NCBI GenBank assembly: GCA_003214695.1
Contig: QCLI01000006.1
Span: 1 to 64,000, forward strand
Direction: 5' to 3'
From: Prochlorococcus sp. AG-412-P08
Lineage (GTDB): Bacteria > Cyanobacteriota > Cyanobacteriia > PCC-6307 > Cyanobiaceae
DNA: 64,000 nt
Below the pieces are notes generated by a model, which was not told where the DNA came from, did not search any database, and saw nothing but the letters and a program-made list of their open reading frames with translations. The position numbers and the translations under genes were made by a program. Of this stretch, positions 27,816 through 36,209 are shown one piece after another; the first letter of the stretch is position 1, and each line of letters starts with the position of its first letter.

Positions 27816-28316
27816 GTGTCACGAAATTACTATCAACTTCTTCATGTTGCTGAAACCGCTGATTTGCAAACCATTAAGAAAGCGTTTCATCAATTAAGCA
27901 AAGTTTTGCATCCTGACACAACTGTGCTCCCTGCTAATGAAGCAGCAAATGAATTTCATCAAGTCTGTGAGGCTTATGAAAAATTATCTGATCCAATTAG
28001 TAGGAAAAAATATGATAATACTCTTAAAGAGTCAAGGTTAGGAACTGATCACTATAGCAATAAAATAAATGTGCGCAGCAACTTCTCTTCTAACGAAGTT
28101 GCTAATGATGGGAACAGAAGAGTGCTATCTGGAGGTGAGCTTCTTTCCTTGTTTCTTTTGGGCCTTGCCGTTTGTATTAGCTTGTTGTTAGGAATTATCT
28201 TTGCTGTATTAGATGAAAGGGATCTTCATGTAGCGCCAAGTTGGCTTGACCCTAGTTCTTCACTCCTTGATGAAAGTCTTTACCCAAATAGAAATGCCGC
28301 TTCTGCCTCCAGCTGA
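27816..28316 (+). CDS. DnaJ-domain membrane protein
   Basis: This is a 166-residue J protein. The J domain occupies residues 1-70, with the essential HPD at 32-34 (LHPDTT) and KLSDPISRKKYDN at its end. A linker then leads to one hydrophobic segment at about residues 110-133, so it is probably membrane-anchored and recruits DnaK at the membrane. Gly/Phe-rich and zinc-finger domains are absent. Start is GTG. Its end overlaps the start of the DUF3143 gene by 23 nt. Confidence 0.85.
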   Translation: MSRNYYQLLHVAETADLQTIKKAFHQLSKVLHPDTTVLPANEAANEFHQVCEAYEKLSDPISRKKYDNTLKESRLGTDHYSNKINVRSNFSSNEVANDGNRRVLSGGELLSLFLLGLAVCISLLLGIIFAVLDERDLHVAPSWLDPSSSLLDESLYPNRNAASASS

Positions 28317-28560
28317 AACCCCATTGAATCAACATTCTTTGCAGGCTTTTGAGTCTTGGTTGGTTGGTCTTGGAGCAAAAAAAAGTAGCTATAATCCTTG
28401 TGTCTGGGAGTGGATTATTCCTCAGTGGTCTGCCGAAATAATAATGAAACAAGATGAATTAATTGTAATTTGGAATGAGGGTGATACGAAAAGTCAGTTT
28501 AGTTTTCCTTATGGCTTGCCTCGCCAGGATATTGAGGCGGCTTTAAAGCATGGCCCTTGA
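28294..28560 (+). CDS. DUF3143 protein
   Basis: This 88-residue cyanobacterial DUF3143 protein starts at ATG 28294. The same frame is open further upstream, but only inside the dnaJ-like gene. Features are LPPAETPLNQHSLQAFESWL and WEWIIPQWSAEI, then FPYGLPRQDIEAAL. There are no membrane helices and the function is unknown. The 23-nt overlap with the J-domain gene suggests coupled translation. It converges on bioA with 1 bp between the stops. Confidence 0.85.
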   Translation: MPLLPPAETPLNQHSLQAFESWLVGLGAKKSSYNPCVWEWIIPQWSAEIIMKQDELIVIWNEGDTKSQFSFPYGLPRQDIEAALKHGP

Positions 28561-28561
28561 A

Positions 28562-29851
28562 TTATTTAATGATATCTAACCCATTTTGAAGAGTAGTGTA
28601 GCAATGCGTCAGTTGCTCGTCTGTAATACAGAGTGGTGGCAAAAGATATATCACATTCCCTAGTGGTCGGATGAAGACATTGTGCTTCAATGCATATTTT
28701 TTTATAGCTTTGCCTGTGATGTTTAGATAACCTGCTTCTTCATTTGTGTTTAGTTCAAAGGCAGCGATAGTACCTGCTAGTCTTACTTTCTTGACTTTTG
28801 GATGAAAGGCAAGTTGTTTTAGATGAGGAGAATGCCTGGATTCAAAGTTGAGGTATGAATTTGAATTCTCTTCTAATAGATCCAAGCTTGCATTGGCTGC
28901 AGCACAACCTAGTGGATTCGCTGTAAAGCTATGACCATGCCAAAAAGTTTTTCTGGGGTTTGAATCTAGAAAAACATCAAATATTTTCTTGCTTGCCATA
29001 GTGATACCCATTGGGAGGAATCCACCAGTCAGTCCTTTGGAAAGACACATCAAGTCAGGTGAGAGTTTTCCACGCTGAGATGCAAAGAGAGCACCTGTTC
29101 GCCCGAATCCAACCATGACTTCATCAGCAATGAGTAATGTCTTTGATTGATGAACAATTTTTTCTATTTTTTCTAAGAATTCTGTTCTCACCATTGCCAT
29201 GCCACCTGCTCCTTGGACGATTGGCTCAAGTATTACTGCTGCTGTAGGGACCTCAAGTAGTGTTTCAAGCTGTCTGATTGCTTTTTCTTCTCTCTCATCT
29301 ATTCCTGGATCATTCCACCATGTTGAAGGCCAGAGGACCCTGCTTACAGGGAAAAGTAATTTTTCAAATGGCTCGTTAAAAAGATTTCGTTCCCCTACTG
29401 ACATCGCTCCAAAAGTATCTCCATGATAGGCACCTTCGAATGCAATTATGTGTTGCCTTTCTTCTCCTTGGTTATGCCACCATTGAAGAGCTAGCTTTAT
29501 TGCTACTTCAACAGCAGTAGAACCATTGTCTGAGAAAAATAATCTTTCAAGACCAGTTGCCTTACTGAGCCTTTTGGCTAGAAGTTCAGCTTGTGGATGT
29601 GTGAAATCAGCGAAGATTACTTGCTCTAACTCTTGGGCCTGATGATAAATCGCCTCTGCAATGTATTTGTTGCCATGACCATGAAGAGTCACCCACCAGC
29701 TACTTATTGCATCAATAATAGATGTTCCATCATCTTTTATAAGCAGAGCTCCATTGCCTTTTAGAACTCTTTCAGGTGGCTGTGAGGATGTTATTTGAGT
29801 AAAGGGAGGCCAGAGATTTGGATGCCATTCCGTTTCTAATGAATCTTTCAT
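28562..29851 (-). CDS. bioA: Adenosylmethionine-8-amino-7-oxononanoate aminotransferase
   Basis: BioA uses SAM as amino donor to convert KAPA to DAPA in biotin synthesis, with PLP. In 429 residues, WWVTLHGHGN and FADFTHPQAE mark the substrate pocket, LFFSDNGSTAVEVAIKLA binds the phosphate, LIADEVMVGFGRTG carries the cofactor Asp, and CLSKGLTGG holds the PLP lysine. Start is ATG. It is the last gene of the minus-strand biotin cluster but is separated from bioD by a 337-bp start-to-stop-free interval of which 162 bp is intergenic, so it may have its own promoter. Confidence 0.95.
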   Translation of the reverse strand: MKDSLETEWHPNLWPPFTQITSSQPPERVLKGNGALLIKDDGTSIIDAISSWWVTLHGHGNKYIAEAIYHQAQELEQVIFADFTHPQAELLAKRLSKATGLERLFFSDNGSTAVEVAIKLALQWWHNQGEERQHIIAFEGAYHGDTFGAMSVGERNLFNEPFEKLLFPVSRVLWPSTWWNDPGIDEREEKAIRQLETLLEVPTAAVILEPIVQGAGGMAMVRTEFLEKIEKIVHQSKTLLIADEVMVGFGRTGALFASQRGKLSPDLMCLSKGLTGGFLPMGITMASKKIFDVFLDSNPRKTFWHGHSFTANPLGCAAANASLDLLEENSNSYLNFESRHSPHLKQLAFHPKVKKVRLAGTIAAFELNTNEEAGYLNITGKAIKKYALKHNVFIRPLGNVIYLLPPLCITDEQLTHCYTTLQNGLDIIK

Positions 29852-30013
29852 TTTTATTGTCTAGGTTGGTTCATTTGAAGAAGGAAGCAATTAACCTTTG
29901 ATATGTCACAAAACAAAAATGTTCATAGGGTTTACTTTGAAAAATAGACTTAGTTAAATTCTATTGTCCTTTATGGCTAAATTACGTCTCTATATCAACT
30001 TGGATGTTAAGTA

Positions 30014-30676
30014 CTAACAAGTATTGGAATGATGAATTAGCTTTTCAAGCTTTTCTGAAACCTTTTGCTTCTTCCATTGCATAGAGAGGACTTCAGAAGA
30101 AACTTGCTCCATTTGAGGTAATTGTGCAACTATATCTATTCCACTTATTTCTTCAAGTGTCTTAGGGTTGTCCGCATGAAATGGACCATTCAATATAATC
30201 CCTATTATAGGGATATTTCTTTTTTTTAAAGCTTCAATAGTTAGGAGTGTGTGGTTAAGAGTACCTAAGCCAGTTCTTGCAACAAGGAGAACAGGTAACA
30301 TCCATTTTCTTAATTGATCAATTTGCAAATATTCTCGAGTTAAGGGAACCATTACACCGCCGGCTGTCTCAACTATAAGAGGTTCTTTGATCATAGGAAT
30401 CTTTAGATTTTGAGACTCTATCAATTGATTTTCTTGCTCAGCTGCCCAGTGCGGCGAGACAGCAGCCTTGAACTTGTATCGTTCAGGAAGGATCCTCTCT
30501 GGAGGGAGGCTTAGAAGTTGCTGGACTGTATGAGAATCACCATCATCTTCGTAACCACTTTGAATAGGTTTCCAATAAACGGCTGTTAAACCTTGTACTA
30601 AGAAACTACTGACAATAGTCTTGCCAACGTCTGTATCTGTCCCACATACAATCAGTTTTAAAGGCTGCAAATTCAT
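30014..30676 (-). CDS. bioD: Dethiobiotin synthetase
   Basis: BioD is an ATP-dependent carboxylase that closes the ureido ring of dethiobiotin from DAPA. The P-loop-like CGTDTDVGKT lies at residues 11-20, followed by WKPIQSG, VETAGGVMVPL and VARTGLGTLNHT. I set the start at ATG 30676 (220 residues), where ATG overlaps the bioC stop as ATGA. An in-frame codon at 30706 would add 10 residues and a 34-nt overlap and is less likely. Confidence 0.94.
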   Translation of the reverse strand: MNLQPLKLIVCGTDTDVGKTIVSSFLVQGLTAVYWKPIQSGYEDDGDSHTVQQLLSLPPERILPERYKFKAAVSPHWAAEQENQLIESQNLKIPMIKEPLIVETAGGVMVPLTREYLQIDQLRKWMLPVLLVARTGLGTLNHTLLTIEALKKRNIPIIGIILNGPFHADNPKTLEEISGIDIVAQLPQMEQVSSEVLSMQWKKQKVSEKLEKLIHHSNTC

Positions 30677-31428
30677 TTCTGAGCTAAAAGTACTTGAATG
30701 AACCAAGTCAATTTATAGACATGAGTTTTTAGACAGATCTCCCACTCATTCTCTAATCTTCTCCATTGTGTAATTGAAAGGGATCGTTTAGGACTGCTTT
30801 GGCCTCCAATTTTTACGAATGTTTTTAAAAGTGAAGTAACTCTGGGACTCTCTTGAGTAAAACGTTCGAGTCTTTGGAATTTTATCTGTTCATGTTTGAT
30901 TACTTTAAGTATTGAATCTTTAGAAGGAAATGGCATAGCAGTACAAGCAACACCTGCTTTTTTTGCAGCTTTATGCCATTCGGGGAAACTTTCTTCTACT
31001 GGTATTGCTATGGCAATCCATCCGCCAGGAGCTAAGGCATTAAACCATTCTTTTAATTTTTCCTCTGGTTTATTGATCCAATGGAGCACAAAGTTAGATG
31101 CAATTAATGTTGGAGGGTCGATCCATTGCGGTAGACCTGAGTTCAAATCAAAAAGGAGTGTTTCACTTTCAGATGGATGCTGTTCCAGCATCTTTAGAGA
31201 ACTATCCACTCTAGTAACAGCTTGATTTGGATGAAGTCTTTCAAGTTCATTTGCAAGAAATCCTGTCCCAGAACCTAGATCAACCCAAAGACCAGTAGGT
31301 ATAGTTCTTTGTGAGCATTCTAATGCAAGTAACTTTGCAAAAGGCATTTGCAAAGTTGCTTCTTTGTTATATCTAGAGGAAGCCTCGTCAAAGTTTTTGA
31401 TTATATGATTTTGCCAGCTTGTTTTCAT
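30673..31428 (-). CDS. bioC: Malonyl-ACP O-methyltransferase (BioC-type)
   Basis: BioC methylates malonyl-ACP so that fatty-acid synthesis can build the pimeloyl moiety of biotin. The 251-residue class-I methyltransferase opens with HIIKNFDEASSRYNKEATLQ. SAM motif I is WVDLGSGTGFLANEL (Ser where many BioCs have Cys), the acidic loop is TRVDSSLKML, and SNFVLHWI follows. Assignment rests on these motifs and its place between the hydrolase and bioD. It overlaps both neighbours by 4 nt. Confidence 0.9.
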   Translation of the reverse strand: MKTSWQNHIIKNFDEASSRYNKEATLQMPFAKLLALECSQRTIPTGLWVDLGSGTGFLANELERLHPNQAVTRVDSSLKMLEQHPSESETLLFDLNSGLPQWIDPPTLIASNFVLHWINKPEEKLKEWFNALAPGGWIAIAIPVEESFPEWHKAAKKAGVACTAMPFPSKDSILKVIKHEQIKFQRLERFTQESPRVTSLLKTFVKIGGQSSPKRSLSITQWRRLENEWEICLKTHVYKLTWFIQVLLAQK

Positions 31429-32141
31429 TTAGTTGATTTTAACCAATTGCTAACTTTTTTGATGATGCTGGGTAGTTGGATGATATGTCCTTCACCCGCA
31501 AGACGCCACTTAGTAGGTGGGTGATCCAAATGTAGCCTTAGATCTGAGATGAGCTGATCATTTGCTATAGGACTAATTATCTTATCTTCTTCGCCTTGTA
31601 TGGCGAGAATCCGTGTTTTTTTTGAAAGGGCCTTAGGTAATTCATGACTCTTGATTAGAAGATTAAAGTCTTCTATAAGTTGCTTTCGACCTTCGTAAGA
31701 GATCCTTTGTGAAAGTGGCCCATTTACACAATCAGGAATCTTATAAGGTTGATTTGCTTTTTTCAGAAACATCAAAAGCATTTTGCTCTCTGTTGTTTTA
31801 CCTAAATGCTTTTGCATGCCGATTAATCCTGTCCGTACGGCTCTACCACTTGAACTATTGGGAATAAAACGACTAAAGCTGTTAATTAAAATAATGTCTG
31901 AAGCTTCTTTAAATATTTTAGAAGGGAGTAAATGTATCCCAAGTGAATGACAAAAAATAACTTTTTTCTGGTCCATACTAGTTTCGGCATTGTTATCCCA
32001 CATAGGATTCGAAGCTTCGTAATTTCCATAACCTCTTTCCGCATTTTTCCAAAGCCAGCCATCATTTTGAAAGTATTGTTCCCAGTTTGCCCAAAAGGTG
32101 CTATCACAACACCATCCATGCATGGAGATTGCTTGCTTCAT
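31425..32141 (-). CDS. bioK: Pimeloyl-ACP methyl ester carboxylesterase (BioK-like)
   Basis: This 238-residue alpha/beta hydrolase is placed exactly where the BioH/BioG/BioK demethylating esterase is needed. The likely triad is S66, D186 (QGEEDKI) and H219 (AGEGHII). The nucleophile elbow reads CHSLG, with Cys where the canonical GxSxG has its first Gly. An oxyanion-type MHGW sits near the N-terminus. BioK was described from marine Synechococcus as a distinct esterase replacing BioH; position and size fit this, but I matched it from memory and motif only. ATGA overlaps on both sides indicate coupling to bioF and bioC. Confidence 0.8.
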   Translation of the reverse strand: MKQAISMHGWCCDSTFWANWEQYFQNDGWLWKNAERGYGNYEASNPMWDNNAETSMDQKKVIFCHSLGIHLLPSKIFKEASDIILINSFSRFIPNSSSGRAVRTGLIGMQKHLGKTTESKMLLMFLKKANQPYKIPDCVNGPLSQRISYEGRKQLIEDFNLLIKSHELPKALSKKTRILAIQGEEDKIISPIANDQLISDLRLHLDHPPTKWRLAGEGHIIQLPSIIKKVSNWLKSTK

Positions 32142-33283
32142 TGCTTTTCCCCAAGGTGAAACAATAGTTTCTGTAGGGTACCTTTAGGTAAATTACTTCT
32201 AACAATAAGTCTCAGTCGAGAAGTTCCTTCGGGAACAGTAGGCGGGCGTATGGCAACAGTTAAAAGACCATTCTTTTCCAGTTCATATTGCTTCTTCAAT
32301 GACTTTTCATCATTACCAATCTCAAGCGAAATGATGGGACCAATACCCTGAGGACAACTCCAACCTTGCTTTGCAAGCTCCGACCTCCAAACTATTGCTT
32401 CTTCTTGAAGTCTTTGACCTTTCTTAGGGTTAGCTTTTAAGAATTTTAATGCCTCCAAAGCTGCTGCAGCTAATGGTGGTGCTAGAGCCGTTGTATAACG
32501 AAAAGCACCACTGGTTTGAAGGAGATGCTCGCCAAAAATATTGTTTGTCGCTACGAAAGCACCTCCACTTCCAAATGCTTTACCAAAAGTGCCGCTAATC
32601 ATCGTAACTCCTTTCGTTATTCCATGGCATAAACCACGGCCTTGATCTCCTAAAACACCTAATGCATGTGCTTCATCAACTAAAAGTCTTGCTTGATAAT
32701 TCTCACACAGAAGAGCGATTTTCTTTATGTCTGGACTAGTTCCTTCCATGCTAAAAAGACTTTCAGTTATGACTAGAGGTGCTTGACTAGATTGTTCAAG
32801 CACAGAATTCTGGAGAAGCCTTTCAAGATCATTAATATTATTGTGTGCAAAACGCTTAATCTTTGCACCACTTGCTTTGATCCCGACCAAGAGCGAATGA
32901 TGAATTAACTTGTCAGTAATCACAAGGGTCTTTCTATTTGCTAAAGCACAAACTGCAGCTAAATTTGCCTGAAACCCACTCGGGAAAAGGAGAACCCTTT
33001 CAAAACCAAGCCATTTACCAAGCTCTTTCTCAAGTTTTTTATGTATAGGTCTACTTCCTGTGACAAGCCTAGACCCTCCAGCTCCTATTCCTTCAGAGAG
33101 CATTGTTTTATGTGCTGCTTCAATTAGTCTGGTGTCCTGGCTGAGACCAAGATAATCATTGCTAGCAAGATCTATAAGTGGGATTGATTCATTGTTTCTT
33201 CCAGAACTAATTAATTGAAAGGTTTTCTCACCTGGTTCCCAGGTCCTTATTTTACGTAGTCTTGAAGTTGGAATTTTTTTCAT
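32138..33283 (-). CDS. bioF: 8-amino-7-oxononanoate synthase
   Basis: BioF is a PLP enzyme condensing pimeloyl-ACP with alanine to form KAPA. In 381 residues, SNDYLGLS, GAGGSRLVTGS and LLFPSGFQANLA are typical, LLVDEAHALGVLG binds PLP, and GTFGKAFGSGGAF carries the Schiff-base lysine. Start is ATG. It is the first gene of the minus-strand biotin cluster. The 123-bp region to the divergent helicase must hold the promoter; I see no BirA-type operator. Confidence 0.94.
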   Translation of the reverse strand: MKKIPTSRLRKIRTWEPGEKTFQLISSGRNNESIPLIDLASNDYLGLSQDTRLIEAAHKTMLSEGIGAGGSRLVTGSRPIHKKLEKELGKWLGFERVLLFPSGFQANLAAVCALANRKTLVITDKLIHHSLLVGIKASGAKIKRFAHNNINDLERLLQNSVLEQSSQAPLVITESLFSMEGTSPDIKKIALLCENYQARLLVDEAHALGVLGDQGRGLCHGITKGVTMISGTFGKAFGSGGAFVATNNIFGEHLLQTSGAFRYTTALAPPLAAAALEALKFLKANPKKGQRLQEEAIVWRSELAKQGWSCPQGIGPIISLEIGNDEKSLKKQYELEKNGLLTVAIRPPTVPEGTSRLRLIVRSNLPKGTLQKLLFHLGEKQ

Positions 33284-33406
33284 GTATCTAGTTTGATGAG
33301 ATTTTCAGTTTTAAATAAGATTCTTTGATATTTTGAATATGCCTGCTTTTCTTGAGATGGCATTATTGGATGGAGAGATTAAATTCTCTGATTAGGATTA
33401 TGGGAT

Positions 33407-36199
33407 GTGCTGGAGATGAGAAAAACGGCCTCTGATTTAGTGGAAGAAAAATTGGACCTAGGGAATATTTTCCCATTTCAGTTGGATACTTTTCAGCTTG
33501 AGGCTATAGATGCTCTTAATCAGGGGCATTCAGTTGTAGTTAGTGCTCCTACGGGCTCTGGTAAGACGATGATTGGTGAATACGCGATTTACAGGGCAAT
33601 TTCGCATGGACAAAAGGTTTTATATACAACTCCTCTTAAGGCCCTTTCAAATCAAAAACTCCGTGATTTCCGCAATCAATTTGGCTATGAAAATGTAGGT
33701 CTTCTTACAGGGGATCTGAGTGTGAATAGAGGAGCTCCAATCACGGTGATGACTACAGAAATTTTCCGAAATATGCTTTATGCAGAAGTAGATGAGCGTG
33801 ATGACCCTCTCTCTGATGTTGAGGCGGTTGTCTTAGATGAGTGCCACTATATGAATGATTCTCAACGTGGAACGGTTTGGGAAGAGTCAATAATTCATTG
33901 TCCTTCATCCGTACAACTATTAGCACTTTCAGCAACTGTTGCTAATGCAGGGCAATTAACAGATTGGATTCAGAAAGTTCATGGTCCCACAGAATTGATT
34001 TTTAGTGACTTTCGTCCTGTACCGTTGAACTTTTCTTTTTGTAGCGCGAAGGGATTGCACCCTCTGCTCAACAATTCTAGAACAGGCTTGCATCCAAATT
34101 GCAAAGTTTGGAGACCTCCTAAGGGGCAAAAGAGGAAGAGGCGTTCTCCTAAACCATTGCAACCTGAATCGCCTTCAATCAGTTTTGTAATTAAAACCAT
34201 GGCAGAGAGGGAGATGCTCCCTGCTATTTATTTCATATTTAGTCGACGTGGTTGTGATAGAGCGGTTAAAGATCTTTTAGGCTCATTGCGTTTAGTGTCA
34301 GATATTGAGCAAGCAAAGATTGAAGCTCGTGTAAGTTTGTATATCAAGGAGAATTCGGAAGGTATTCGTAGTGGAATACACCTAGATGCTCTTAGGTGTG
34401 GTATTGCATCTCATCATGCTGGAGTTCTGCCCGCGTGGAAGGAACTAATAGAGGAATTATTCCAACAGGGCTTAGTTAAGGTCGTTTTTGCTACAGAGAC
34501 TTTGGCTGCAGGTATAAATATGCCTGCTCGCAGCACAGTTATTTCAACTTTGTCAAAGCGAACTGAAAATGGCCATCGGCAACTAATGGGTAGTGAGTTT
34601 TTACAAATGGCCGGTAGAGCGGGTCGGAGAGGATTAGATTCGCAAGGCCATGTCGTAACTGTGCAAAGTCGTTTTGAAGGTGTTCGGGAGGCTGGACAAT
34701 TAGCTATTTGCAATGCGAATCCCTTGGTAAGTCAATTTACTCCAAGTTATGGCATGGTTCTAAACCTATTGCAGCGCTATGACTTGGAAAAATCAAGGGA
34801 ATTAGTTCAGAGGAGTTTTGGTTGCTATTTGGCGAGCTTAGATTTATTTGACGAAGAAGAACAGTTGGAGCAATTACGCATTAGGCTTTCTGATCTTCAA
34901 GTTTTGGCTGGTGATATCCCATGGAATGATTTTGAAGATTATGAGAAGCGTCGGGACCGGTTAAAAGAAGAAAGAAGGTTGCTTCGCATTCTCCAAAAGC
35001 AAGCAGCAGATACTCTTGTTAATGAACTAACTTCAGCATTGCAATTTGCAAGTGTGGGAACATTGATTAGTGTTAAGACCCCTTCTCTCAAAGGTCTTGT
35101 TACCCCTGCTGTGATTGTCGCAAAACAACAGCAACATGGCCACTCATCTTATCTTTTATGCTTGACTAACTCCAACACTTGGACTCTAATAGCCTGCCAG
35201 TCTGTAGTAAGTCTCCATGCGGAACTTAGTTGTATAGATGTAGCATCTTTAAAGGCTCCAGAGATGAGTCGTTTAAATGAAGTAATCCATGGTGACAGTC
35301 AGAGTTTATTGATTTCTTCTGCTATTCACGAGGCCGCACAAACTTATGACATGTTTACTCCACAGTATGACCTTGCGGCAGAAGTAATTTCTCAGTCTAA
35401 ATTTGTAAATTCATTAGAAGAAGAATTAGCAGGTTTACCAGCCCATCAATGGGGTGATCGTAAAAAACTCAAAAAACATCGCAGACGAATGGGAGAGCTT
35501 GAGCTTGAGATTAGAGAGCGTCAAAATTTGATACATCATCGTGCAAACCGCCACTGGGATACTTTCTTAGCGTTGTTGGAGATTTTGCAATATTTTGGAT
35601 GTCTAAATGAGCTTAAGTCTACAGAGATAGGTAAAACAGTTGGGGCATTACGAGGTGATAATGAGCTTTGGTTGGGTCTTGTCTTAATGAGTGGTCATTT
35701 AGATGAATTACCCCCTGCTCAGCTGGCTGCTGTATTGCAGGCTGTTAGCACCGAAGTTAATCGCCCTGATTTATGGTCTGGGTTTTCAGCATCTCCTCAA
35801 GCTTTGGAAGCGTTAAGAGATTTATCAAGTATTCGCCGGGAACTATTGCGAATTCAAGAGAGATATGATTTAAATATTCCAGCTTGGTCTGAAACCGAAT
35901 TGATCGGACTAGTTGAGAAATGGGCTAATGGCTCGACTTGGGATAGGTTAATGGCATATACGTCATTAGACGAGGGAGACGTTGTGCGAGTTTTACGTCG
36001 TACAATCGATCTTCTCGCTCAAATCCCTTATTGTGTGGCAACTAGTAAGCAGCTTAAGCGTAATGCTGCAAAAGCATTACATTCTCTGAACCGCTTCCCT
36101 GTGCGTGAAGCGGAAGATGTATTAAAAGAACAAAAAGAGCATGAAAAGGCCTTGAATCCTGCTACAGAACGTTCGTCAAATTCAAGTAAATCAAAATAA
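33407..36199 (+). CDS. Superfamily II Ski2/Mtr4-like RNA helicase
   Basis: This is a 930-residue DExH helicase. Motif I is SAPTGSGKT (about residues 45-53), motif II DECHYM, motif III LSATVAN, and motif VI QMAGRAGRRG. The C-terminal third is a DSHCT-like helical domain, and a basic segment (KGQKRKRRSPK) sits between the helicase lobes. Eukaryotic relatives feed RNA to the exosome; the cyanobacterial and plastid relatives (ISE2-like) are linked to RNA processing. Start could be GTG 33407 or ATG 33416. It is divergent from bioF and converges on fumC with a 10-bp gap. Confidence 0.9.
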   Translation: MLEMRKTASDLVEEKLDLGNIFPFQLDTFQLEAIDALNQGHSVVVSAPTGSGKTMIGEYAIYRAISHGQKVLYTTPLKALSNQKLRDFRNQFGYENVGLLTGDLSVNRGAPITVMTTEIFRNMLYAEVDERDDPLSDVEAVVLDECHYMNDSQRGTVWEESIIHCPSSVQLLALSATVANAGQLTDWIQKVHGPTELIFSDFRPVPLNFSFCSAKGLHPLLNNSRTGLHPNCKVWRPPKGQKRKRRSPKPLQPESPSISFVIKTMAEREMLPAIYFIFSRRGCDRAVKDLLGSLRLVSDIEQAKIEARVSLYIKENSEGIRSGIHLDALRCGIASHHAGVLPAWKELIEELFQQGLVKVVFATETLAAGINMPARSTVISTLSKRTENGHRQLMGSEFLQMAGRAGRRGLDSQGHVVTVQSRFEGVREAGQLAICNANPLVSQFTPSYGMVLNLLQRYDLEKSRELVQRSFGCYLASLDLFDEEEQLEQLRIRLSDLQVLAGDIPWNDFEDYEKRRDRLKEERRLLRILQKQAADTLVNELTSALQFASVGTLISVKTPSLKGLVTPAVIVAKQQQHGHSSYLLCLTNSNTWTLIACQSVVSLHAELSCIDVASLKAPEMSRLNEVIHGDSQSLLISSAIHEAAQTYDMFTPQYDLAAEVISQSKFVNSLEEELAGLPAHQWGDRKKLKKHRRRMGELELEIRERQNLIHHRANRHWDTFLALLEILQYFGCLNELKSTEIGKTVGALRGDNELWLGLVLMSGHLDELPPAQLAAVLQAVSTEVNRPDLWSGFSASPQALEALRDLSSIRRELLRIQERYDLNIPAWSETELIGLVEKWANGSTWDRLMAYTSLDEGDVVRVLRRTIDLLAQIPYCVATSKQLKRNAAKALHSLNRFPVREAEDVLKEQKEHEKALNPATERSSNSSKSK

Positions 36200-36209
36200 A
36201 TATCGTCTA

